From an uncultured Mollicutes bacterium (GTDB lineage: Bacteria > Bacillota_I > Bacilli_A > RFN20 > CAG-826), in assembly GCA_900550795.1 (NCBI GenBank), contig URTN01000063.1, positions 1 to 5,519 of the forward strand: a stretch of DNA of 5,519 nt, given 5' to 3'. Within the stretch, counting starts at the first letter, position 1. Each line of letters opens with the position of its first letter. Positions 1 to 5,519 of this stretch are shown one piece after another. The position numbers were made by a program, and so were the translations under genes. The notes beneath the pieces were generated by a model. The model did no database searches, was not told where the DNA came from, and saw nothing but the letters and a program-made list of their open reading frames with translations.

Positions 1-10
1 TATCGACATA

Positions 11-40
11 TTGATTAAATCGTTAAACTTGGTTTATCTA
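11..40 (+). promoter_or_regulatory. Possible promoter for the HAD phosphatase gene
   Basis: TTGATT at 11-16 resembles a -35 box and TATCTA at 35-40 a weak -10 box, with an 18-base spacer. Overlapping alternatives exist: TATATA at 39-44, and TAAAAT at 58-63 with no partner -35. The whole leader is AT-rich, so chance matches are expected. The region upstream of position 1 is not visible, and the gene could instead be read through from an earlier gene. Confidence 0.2.
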
Positions 41-74
41 TATAAGGATTAATCGTGTAAAATATATAGTTAAG

Positions 75-887
75 ATGAAAGAAGCGATAGTTAACAAGAA
101 AGACAAAATCAAGATAGTGTTCACCGATATTGATGGAACATTATTCTCCCATAAGACAAATAGGGTTCCTCCATCTGCAATCGAAGCTATCGAGAAAATG
201 CAGGAGAACGGGATAAAGGTTTTCTTGTGCTCTGGCAGGAATTATTACTTAATCAGGAAATCTGGTGTTTTAAATCTATTTCACCCAGATGGACTTATAA
301 CGATGAATGGAAGCAATGCAATCATCGGAGGTAACATCATCTATAGATATCCAATCCCACCTACTGTAGTAGATAAAATGATTCTTTTTGCTAAAAAACT
401 TAAATTTGGTTTGACCTTAATTGAAGAAAACGAAGGTCATATCAACATGATTGATGAAAGAGTTATTTCTGCTCATGAAAAATATGGAACAAGGTTCCCT
501 CAACCAAGAACATTCCCAGACCATTATGATAGAACTGTCTATCAAATGATCGCCTTTTGCGACGAATTTGAAGAATCTTTGATACTTCCTCACCTTGAAG
601 ATTGTAAATCTGCTAGATGGGACGAATTTGCCGTTGATATCATGTTAAAAGATTCAGATAAGGCAAAAGGAATATTATCCGTACTTGAATATTATGGATA
701 TGAACAAGAAAATGCCTTGACTATTGGCGATGCTTCTAATGATATCGAAATGCTTCTATTTGCAGGGACTTCTGTTGCCATGGGCAATGGAAATGGGGAA
801 GCAAAATCAGTCGCAGATTATGTAACTGATGACATAGATAATGATGGATGGGCTAAGGCAATGGCTCATTTTGGTTTATTAGACTAA
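75..887 (+). CDS. Cof-type HAD-superfamily phosphatase (C2-capped HAD hydrolase)
   Basis: Predicted cytosolic, Mg-dependent phosphatase of the Cof/IIB branch of HAD hydrolases. Members dephosphorylate sugar phosphates, flavin or nucleotide-type substrates; the substrate cannot be read from sequence. All four HAD motifs are visible in the 270 residues. Motif I is DIDGT at residues 18-22, with D18 the expected nucleophile and D20 the acid/base. Motif II is the Ser in LCSGR (S53). Motif III is the Lys in DSDKAKG (K196). Motif IV is GDASND at 218-223. The middle (about 85-190) is the cap domain, and a Cof-like end follows (VAMGNG, then ADYVTDD). Length is normal for the family and there is no signal peptide or membrane segment. 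ATG 75 lies 11 residues ahead of the first beta strand, a normal distance, but no Shine-Dalgarno sequence sits at the right spacing. AAGGA at 44-48 is too far upstream. The gene is on the same strand as the next oxidoreductase, but a functional link is not shown. Confidence 0.93.
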   Translation: MKEAIVNKKDKIKIVFTDIDGTLFSHKTNRVPPSAIEAIEKMQENGIKVFLCSGRNYYLIRKSGVLNLFHPDGLITMNGSNAIIGGNIIYRYPIPPTVVDKMILFAKKLKFGLTLIEENEGHINMIDERVISAHEKYGTRFPQPRTFPDHYDRTVYQMIAFCDEFEESLILPHLEDCKSARWDEFAVDIMLKDSDKAKGILSVLEYYGYEQENALTIGDASNDIEMLLFAGTSVAMGNGNGEAKSVADYVTDDIDNDGWAKAMAHFGLLD

Positions 888-942
888 ATAATTAAAAATA
901 GACACATTAAAAAGATTTGAATATCGTTAATTTCTTTTCGCA

Positions 943-951
943 TGCTAAAAT
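943..951 (+). promoter_or_regulatory. Extended -10 promoter element ahead of the OYE-type oxidoreductase
   Basis: TGCTAAAAT matches the extended -10 pattern TGnTATAAT with one mismatch. A TTGAAT at 917-922 lies 23 bases upstream, too far for a standard -35, but extended -10 promoters can work without a good one. The predicted transcription start is near 958, just ahead of the ribosome binding site at 962-967 and the ATG at 975. This is a pattern match only. Confidence 0.45.
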
Positions 952-961
952 CAGTTCGATT

Positions 962-967
962 AAAGGA
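962..967 (+). promoter_or_regulatory. Ribosome binding site that decides the oxidoreductase start
   Basis: AAAGGA ends seven bases before ATG 975, a good Shine-Dalgarno match at normal spacing. The in-frame ATG at 942 has only pyrimidine-rich sequence (TTTCTTTTCGC) in front of it. This supports 975 as the start. Confidence 0.7.
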
Positions 968-974
968 CATATTT

Positions 975-3026
975 ATGGATAAAGAGTTAGAACCGTTATT
1001 TACACCTTGGAGAATTAATAACTGCGAGATTAAAAACCGCATTGTTATGACTTCTATGGGAGGGACTTCTATTTTTGGATGGATGGAACGTCCCCATTTC
1101 GATGAAGAAGCCGCAAAATTCTTATTAGGAAAAGCCAAAAACAATGTAGGACTCATCCTTCCTGGCATTGCCCCAATACAAAACCCAATGGGTGGGCAAT
1201 GGTTATATTCAAACAAGGGAATGTATAAGAAACTAAAGAAGTTCATGGATGAAATACATTCATATGGGTCTAAGATGTTTGTCCAACTTACAGCAGGTTT
1301 TGGACGTTCAATGGCAGTTAACCAAATGATGGTTACAATAAATAACAACAAGCCACTGAAATTATTATGCAAACCATTCTTGGATATAGAGAAGATATGT
1401 GCCTCTTCTTCCCCTGCCCCGAATAGATGGTCGGATAAATGTCCTAGCAGGGCTTTGACTATAAAAGAAATACATAAGATGATAGATGCTTTTGCTCGTA
1501 TTTCTAAATTGTGCAAAGATGCAGGAGTCGATGGAATTGAAGTCCATGCCGTACATGAAGGATATCTATTAGATCAATTCACTTTGAAATATGTAAATAG
1601 AAGGAAAGATGAATACGGGGGTTCATTAGAAAATAGATATCGCTTCCCAATAGAGATAGTAAAAGCCATTAAGGAAAGATGCGGGAAAGACTATCCAGTA
1701 TCTTTAAGATATTCAATTATCTCTAAGACTAAGGGGTTTAATAAAGGCGCTCTTCCTCATGAAGAATATAAAGAAGCTGGAAGGGATTTTGAGGAAAGTA
1801 AAATAGCTGCCAAGATGCTAGTGGATGCTGGCTATGACATGCTTAACTGCGATAATGGAACCTATGATGCTTGGTATTGGGCACATCCTCCGATTTATAT
1901 GGAAGAGAATTGTAATCTTGAAGATGCAATTGCTTTAAAACCGTTTGTAAATGTACCTATCGTAGTTGCGGGAAGAATGGATCCAAAAGTAGCAGCTAAA
2001 GCCATTAAGGAAAATAAAATTGACGCCATGGGAGTCGCTAGACAATTCCTAGCAGATGAAGAATGGGTTACAAAGCTAAAAGAAGGTAAGGAAGAAGATA
2101 TACGTCCTTGCATTTGTTGCCATAATGGTTGCTTTACTATGGCACATTATAAAGGTGTGGCAAATGACCAAACTCTTTCAGATGCCTTACATATGGCTAG
2201 ATGCGCGATAAATGCCGAAACAATGCAATCTAAGATTCATAATATAAAACCTACTAAACACCCAAAGACAGTTGCTATCATTGGAGGCGGTATCGGAGGA
2301 ATGGAGACGGCCCGTGTATTAAAATTACGTGGACACACCCCTGTTATCTATGAAAAAAGCGATCATTTAGGTGGAACATTCATCCCTGCATCCAAAGCTT
2401 CTTTTAAAGGAAAACTAAGAGGATTAGAAGCCTGGTATGAACATGTAATTAATGAAATGGGAATCGAGGTCCACCTAAATAATGAAATCAAAGATATTTC
2501 TTTTTTAAATGCGGATGCCTATGTAATTGCTACAGGTTCTAAACCAAAACGTTTCAACATCGAAGGAAGCGAGAAGGCAATAGATGCTATCGATTATCTA
2601 AATGGCAAAGAAGTTGGTGAAACTGTCGCCGTTATAGGTGGAGGATTAACTGGATGTGAAGTTGCTTATGAGCTTTATTTACAGGGAAAGAAGCCAATCA
2701 TTGTAGAAATGAAAGATGATTTAATCGCCCAAAGAGGAGTATGTTTAGCTAATTCTTCCTATTTAAGAGATTTCTTTAAATTACATAAGATTCCTACTTA
2801 TCTAGAAGCCAAATTATCTTCAATTGATGATAAGGAAATCGTAATTGAAAGAAAGGGCGAAAAATCTTTAAAACTACCAGTAGATTCAGTCATTATGTCA
2901 GTTGGATATAATCCTGATCCATTAATAAAGAAAGGCAAGAACACCTATCTAGTTGGCGATTGCCTTGCTGTAGGAAATTTAAGGACTGTTATTTGGAGAG
3001 CCTACGAAGTTGCAATGAAAATATAA
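975..3026 (+). CDS. NADH:flavin oxidoreductase of the OYE/2,4-dienoyl-CoA reductase class (BaiCD/enoate-reductase-like), with FMN, Fe-S and FAD domains
   Basis: Predicted cytosolic ene-reductase. Electrons pass from NAD(P)H through FAD and a 4Fe-4S cluster to FMN, which reduces a C=C bond next to an electron-withdrawing group. FadH, enoate reductases, cinnamate reductase FldZ and BaiCD/BaiH share this layout. From the 975 start it has 683 residues, close to the usual 640-680. Residues 1 to about 375 are the FMN TIM barrel: KNRIVM near the start, H191/H194/Y197 in HAVHEGYLL, DEYGGSLENR from 212, and VAGRMDP followed by MGVARQFLAD. The cluster cysteines are C379, C382, C386 and C410; C381 is an extra cysteine inside the first pair. 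GGGIGG at 437-442 is the FAD Rossmann loop and GGGLTG at 555-560 the NAD(P)H loop. YLVGDC near the end is the usual C-terminal FAD contact. The phrase GTYDAWYW and the HEGY motif suit BaiCD-type clostridial enzymes, from memory rather than alignment. ATG 942 would add 11 residues but is disfavoured. The substrate is unknown. Confidence 0.92.
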   Translation: MDKELEPLFTPWRINNCEIKNRIVMTSMGGTSIFGWMERPHFDEEAAKFLLGKAKNNVGLILPGIAPIQNPMGGQWLYSNKGMYKKLKKFMDEIHSYGSKMFVQLTAGFGRSMAVNQMMVTINNNKPLKLLCKPFLDIEKICASSSPAPNRWSDKCPSRALTIKEIHKMIDAFARISKLCKDAGVDGIEVHAVHEGYLLDQFTLKYVNRRKDEYGGSLENRYRFPIEIVKAIKERCGKDYPVSLRYSIISKTKGFNKGALPHEEYKEAGRDFEESKIAAKMLVDAGYDMLNCDNGTYDAWYWAHPPIYMEENCNLEDAIALKPFVNVPIVVAGRMDPKVAAKAIKENKIDAMGVARQFLADEEWVTKLKEGKEEDIRPCICCHNGCFTMAHYKGVANDQTLSDALHMARCAINAETMQSKIHNIKPTKHPKTVAIIGGGIGGMETARVLKLRGHTPVIYEKSDHLGGTFIPASKASFKGKLRGLEAWYEHVINEMGIEVHLNNEIKDISFLNADAYVIATGSKPKRFNIEGSEKAIDAIDYLNGKEVGETVAVIGGGLTGCEVAYELYLQGKKPIIVEMKDDLIAQRGVCLANSSYLRDFFKLHKIPTYLEAKLSSIDDKEIVIERKGEKSLKLPVDSVIMSVGYNPDPLIKKGKNTYLVGDCLAVGNLRTVIWRAYEVAMKI

Positions 3027-3028
3027 GT

Positions 3029-3508
3029 CTACTTATGATAAGGCTCGTGGTTATTTATCCTGAAAGCCCGATAAATTTGTTCTAATAACATTACCCTTGC
3101 TAATTGGTGAGGGAATGTTGCTTTTCCAAAACAAATCGATTCATTCGCCCTCTTTTTAAGTTCGTCTGATAAACCTAAAGAACCCCCTATAATAAAATTA
3201 AGATTAGAACGTGACGCGACTAACATCTTTTCTAGGTGGCTAGCAAATTCAATTGAATCATATTGCTTTTGATTTAAATCAAGGCTAACTAGATATGAAG
3301 AAGGGTTTAATTTAGAAAGGACTTTCTTTCCTTCTAGGTTTTTTATCTCTTCAATTTCAGCATTAGAAGCATTTTCCTTTATAGGTAAATCTCGCACTTC
3401 TATTACCTCTATTTTGATATATGGGTTAATTCTTTTTATATATTCATTGCAGGCTGCTACCCAATAAGATTCTTTTAATTTGCCAATGCAATAGATAGAT
3501 ATTTTCAC
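3029..3508 (-). CDS. rlmH: 23S rRNA (pseudouridine1915-N3)-methyltransferase RlmH
   Basis: SPOUT-class methyltransferase that uses S-adenosylmethionine to methylate N3 of pseudouridine 1915 in helix 69 of 23S rRNA on assembled ribosomes; it acts as a homodimer. The chosen GTG start at 3508 gives 159 residues, the usual length, opening with MKISIYCIGKLKE as in the family. The trefoil-knot cofactor loop is GGSLGLS at 108-114. The C-terminal block has FPHQLARVMLLEQIYRAFR and ends in EPYHK, the hallmark of the family. A TTG at 3511 is in frame and would add one residue. The AGGTGG-type ribosome site (3515-3520) is six bases from the GTG but only three from the TTG, so GTG is preferred. The GTG overlaps the TGA of the upstream walJ by four bases, suggesting translational coupling. 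The stop is TAG, and the gene ends two bases from the convergent oxidoreductase. Confidence 0.97.
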   Translation of the reverse strand: MKISIYCIGKLKESYWVAACNEYIKRINPYIKIEVIEVRDLPIKENASNAEIEEIKNLEGKKVLSKLNPSSYLVSLDLNQKQYDSIEFASHLEKMLVASRSNLNFIIGGSLGLSDELKKRANESICFGKATFPHQLARVMLLEQIYRAFRINNHEPYHK

Positions 3509-4260
3509 CAACTACCACCTTTAACTATTTCTTTTTGCTTAGTAGGAATAATTTCATATGAATCAAAATCGATATTCTTTTTCTTAAATATCCTTTTGTA
3601 GGTAGACAATGCTTTCTCTTCACTATTGCAGTCTTCGCTAATATGTCCTAGATAAATTGCTTTAGTCTTATCTCCAATTAACATGCAGGCATACCCGGCC
3701 GAAGCTGCATTAGAAAGATGCCCTTTGTCAGAGAGAACCCTATCGATAAGAATCTTGCTTCTATTGCTATTTAATTCCATTGAGACATCATGATTCGATT
3801 CTAATAGGTAATAAGTTTTATTTTCTAATAAGGAAAGATTCTTATCGCTAAGATAACCAGTATCAGTTACATATCCAATAGATTCATCATCGTCTTCAAT
3901 GATGTAATTTAAAGGATTAGGAGCATCATGAGATACTCCAATTGGAGTAATTCTAATCGAACCAATACTTATGGTCTTATAAGACTTAATCCTATTATAT
4001 TTAGTTCCTCTAGGAAAAGTAGATACCCCTGCATATAAAGGCAAATCATCCCCCAAGACTTCTAATCCTTTTATATGGTCAGAATGATTATGGGTAATAA
4101 ATATGGCATTTATATCTGAAATTGAGGCATCAAAAAGCTTTAATCCTTCATTAATCCTACATTTAGGCAATCCATCATCAATCATAATAAGGGTGGAATT
4201 AGATTTAATTAAAGTAGCATTGCCTTTGCTACCTGAGCCAGCAAAAACAATAGATAGCAT
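3505..4260 (-). CDS. walJ: MBL-fold metallo-hydrolase of the WalJ/YycJ (VicX) family
   Basis: Cytosolic metallo-beta-lactamase-fold protein of 251 residues, close to the usual 260. WalJ/YycJ/VicX proteins occur across Bacillota, often in the WalRK two-component operon, and have been linked to cell-wall and cell-division coordination. Some are reported as 5'-exonucleases; the function here is inferred from family. The start MLSIVFAGSGSKGNAT is typical. The metal site is HNHSDH at residues 57-62 (H57, H59, D61, H62). It continues with the Asp of GYVTDTGYL, the ESNHD segment, H181 in KGHLSN and H206 in LGHISED, so the catalytic set looks complete. There is no signal peptide. ATG 4260 shares its A with the dnaB stop (TAATG) and only a weak Shine-Dalgarno sequence precedes it, so it probably depends on coupling to dnaB translation. 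It ends in TGA, overlapping the rlmH start. No walR/walK genes are seen in the window. Confidence 0.93.
   Translation of the reverse strand: MLSIVFAGSGSKGNATLIKSNSTLIMIDDGLPKCRINEGLKLFDASISDINAIFITHNHSDHIKGLEVLGDDLPLYAGVSTFPRGTKYNRIKSYKTISIGSIRITPIGVSHDAPNPLNYIIEDDDESIGYVTDTGYLSDKNLSLLENKTYYLLESNHDVSMELNSNRSKILIDRVLSDKGHLSNAASAGYACMLIGDKTKAIYLGHISEDCNSEEKALSTYKRIFKKKNIDFDSYEIIPTKQKEIVKGGSW
3515..3522 (-). promoter_or_regulatory. Ribosome binding site of rlmH, inside the end of walJ
   Basis: On the minus strand this reads AAAGGTGG, one mismatch from the consensus AGGAGG core. It is six bases from GTG 3508 and three from TTG 3511, which favours the GTG start. It lies in the last codons of walJ. 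Confidence 0.65.
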
Positions 4261-5519
4261 TAATCTATACCACGTTCTTTTTCCATTTCGGCCATTTTAT
4301 TTAGATAATCATCGGAAGGCTCATCAAACCTTGAGAAATCTCTCTTAAACAAAAGAGTCAATTTATCAGTCGAACCGTTTCTATTTTTCGCGACAAGAAT
4401 CTTAACATCGGAAAGAGAATTATCTTTCTTCGGTTGTTTTTCTTCTTGTTCTTCCGGTTGTTTCTTATCTTTTGCCCAGCCTTTGCTCTTAACTGATTGG
4501 CCCATATTTGTATAGTAGTCTTCTCTATACATAAGCATGATGATATCAGCATCTTGTTCAATAGAACCAGATTCTCTTAAATTAGCTAAAGATGGTACTT
4601 TGCCTTCATTTTTTTCGGTGTCACGGTTAAGCTGGGCAAGGCAAATAATAGGAACCCTTAAAGTTCTAGCCAAAGCCTTGATAGATCTAGAAACCAAGGA
4701 TACTTCTTGTTGTCTTGCATTAAGGTTTGAATTATCCACATATGTAATTAATCCAAGATAATCGATAACAATTAAACCAAGGTTAGGATGTATTTTCTTT
4801 AACCTAGTGGCCTTTGCAACAATTTCACCTAGCTTAGCATTAGGGGTATCATCAAAGAATAGCTCAAGCTTAGAAATTTCTTCCATAGCGGAAGCAATCT
4901 TTACTCTTTCGTTACCGTTTATATATCCAGTCTGGATTTTATCTCCAGCTACATTAGCCCTATTGGAAACTAGACGTTCCATGACCTTTTCAGCAGACAT
5001 TTCTAGTGAAAAGAAAGCTACAGGCACATGTCCTTGTATAGCAGCATTAAAGGCAAAATTCATTCCTAGGGCAGTTTTACCAACGGAAGGACGAGCAGCA
5101 AGGATAATCATGTCTCCTTTTTGCCAGCCGTGAGTCAATTGGTTTAGTTTCTTATAGCCTGTATCAACGCCAGTTAAGCCTTTGTTATCACTAGCGGTAG
5201 TCTTGGCTAATTTGTCCCTAACTTCATTAGTAACTTCAGCAGCCGTCCTCATTCCTTTTACTAGTCGTTTTGAAGCAATCGCGCCAATTTCATCATTACT
5301 TTTGGCTATAAAATCGCCAATATCAGAAACACCTTTTGAATATTGTTCCTGAATATCTTTTACTTTAAGCAATAATTCACGAAGCAAAGATTGTTCATGG
5401 ACCATGCTGATATAGTAATCGATATTATCAGGATTAATTTGAGTCTCCATCAAATCAAATAGATATGTTGAAGAAACAACATTCTCTAAATGAAGAGATA
5501 CTATTTCGTTATATACAGT
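4260..5519 (-). CDS. dnaB: Replicative DNA helicase DnaB, 5' end beyond the window (partial)
   Basis: Hexameric ATP-driven helicase that unwinds DNA 5' to 3' at the replication fork and works with primase and a loader (called DnaC in Bacillus subtilis). 419 residues are visible; an estimated 65-70 N-terminal residues lie beyond 5519. The frame stays open to the window edge. It reads TVYNEIVSLHLENV, then YLFDLMETQ and NIDYYISMV, matching the second half of the DnaB N-terminal domain. The TTG at 5453 is therefore an internal Leu, not a start. In the visible fragment, RPSVGKT with G147-K148-T149 is Walker A, LIVIDYLG with D253 is Walker B, and QLNRD is the sensor motif. RESGSIEQDAD begins at 315, and KNRNG at 378-382 precedes the usual C-terminal strand. 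There is no intein in the Walker A or later motifs. Odd point: a charged insert at residues 337-371. The TAA stop overlaps the walJ start by one base, so dnaB heads an operon with walJ and rlmH, with its promoter outside the window. Confidence 0.96.
   Translation of the reverse strand, partial: TVYNEIVSLHLENVVSSTYLFDLMETQINPDNIDYYISMVHEQSLLRELLLKVKDIQEQYSKGVSDIGDFIAKSNDEIGAIASKRLVKGMRTAAEVTNEVRDKLAKTTASDNKGLTGVDTGYKKLNQLTHGWQKGDMIILAARPSVGKTALGMNFAFNAAIQGHVPVAFFSLEMSAEKVMERLVSNRANVAGDKIQTGYINGNERVKIASAMEEISKLELFFDDTPNAKLGEIVAKATRLKKIHPNLGLIVIDYLGLITYVDNSNLNARQQEVSLVSRSIKALARTLRVPIICLAQLNRDTEKNEGKVPSLANLRESGSIEQDADIIMLMYREDYYTNMGQSVKSKGWAKDKKQPEEQEEKQPKKDNSLSDVKILVAKNRNGSTDKLTLLFKRDFSRFDEPSDDYLNKMAEMEKERGID
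4407..4511 (-). other. Charged low-complexity insert within DnaB ATPase domain
   Basis: About 35 residues separate REDYY from the VKILVAKNRNG strand. In B. subtilis DnaC, recalled from memory, about nine residues fill this place. The added part is rich in Lys, Glu, Gln and Pro (for example KKQPEEQEEKQPKK) and is probably a disordered surface loop. The reading frame and the flanking motifs are intact, so it is an insertion rather than a frameshift. Confidence 0.7.

Noticed and set aside
888..940. Possible terminator between the HAD gene and the oxidoreductase (ATTAA ... TTAAT followed by TTTCTTTTC)
   Set aside because: The stem would be five A-T pairs around a loop of about 16 bases, too weak for an intrinsic terminator.
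884..1516. Long open frame on the minus strand opposite the 5' part of the oxidoreductase
   Set aside because: It lies antisense to a gene with clear FMN-barrel motifs, shows no recognisable domain and has no ribosome site that I can see. Its hydrophobic stretches come from reading AT-rich coding DNA backwards.
3037..3080. Possible terminator for the oxidoreductase inside the end of rlmH (GATAA ... TTATC, GGCT ... AGCC)
   Set aside because: The stems are only four to five pairs with long loops and no following T run. The sequence is explained by the conserved RlmH C-terminus.
3505..3507. Mycoplasma-type genetic code (TGA as Trp)
   Set aside because: walJ ends at TGA at the expected family length with the rlmH start overlapping it, and tryptophans in the window's proteins are encoded by TGG.
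4358..4561. Second minus-strand frame inside dnaB, rich in Lys/Arg/Asn
   Set aside because: It is the shifted reading of the charged DnaB insert and its flanks. The dnaB frame itself is continuous with conserved motifs on both sides, so there is no evidence for a programmed frameshift.
4103..5133. Several plus-strand open frames opposite walJ and dnaB
   Set aside because: All are antisense shadows of strongly conserved genes, with Ser/Leu-rich composition typical of reversed coding sequence and no family motif.
1..5519. CRISPR arrays, tRNA/rRNA genes, insertion sequences, phage genes, toxin-antitoxin pairs, long direct or inverted repeats
   Set aside because: Nearly the whole window is occupied by five conserved genes. 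The only gaps are 74 and 87 bases, and I saw no repeat units, cloverleaf or transposase motifs in them.

Overview
The window is ordinary, dense, AT-rich bacterial DNA with five protein-coding genes. I see no RNA gene, mobile element, CRISPR array or phage-like module. The reverse-strand genes (replicative helicase DnaB, a WalJ/YycJ-type MBL-fold hydrolase, RlmH) and the wording of their conserved motifs point to a low-GC Bacillota, most likely of the Bacilli lineage. The neighbouring BaiCD/enoate-reductase-like flavoenzyme suggests an anaerobe, for example a gut bacterium; this is inference. All three stop codons are used (TAA, TAG, TGA) and the WalJ frame ends at TGA at the family's usual length. 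Genetic code 11 therefore fits better than the Mycoplasma code.

Left half, + strand: a Cof-type HAD phosphatase (75-887) is followed after a short gap by a long flavin/iron-sulfur/FAD oxidoreductase of the old-yellow-enzyme, 2,4-dienoyl-CoA reductase-like class (best start 975, end 3026). A good extended -10 element and a Shine-Dalgarno sequence lie just ahead of the oxidoreductase. It probably has its own promoter, and the ATG at 942 is then probably not its start.

Right half, - strand: dnaB (runs off the right edge), walJ and rlmH form a tight unit. dnaB and walJ share one base (TAATG), and walJ and rlmH overlap by four bases (GTGA). The unit joins the replication-fork helicase, a WalJ-type hydrolase that in other Bacillota is linked to cell-wall and replication control, and a ribosome methyltransferase. 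rlmH meets the oxidoreductase tail to tail with only two bases between stop codons, and I see no convincing intrinsic terminator there.

I found no clearly undescribed system. The points most worth a second look are the iron-sulfur and active-site spacing of the oxidoreductase, a charged low-complexity insert in the DnaB ATPase domain, the overlapping dnaB-walJ-rlmH unit, and start-site choices where a naive annotation would go wrong.
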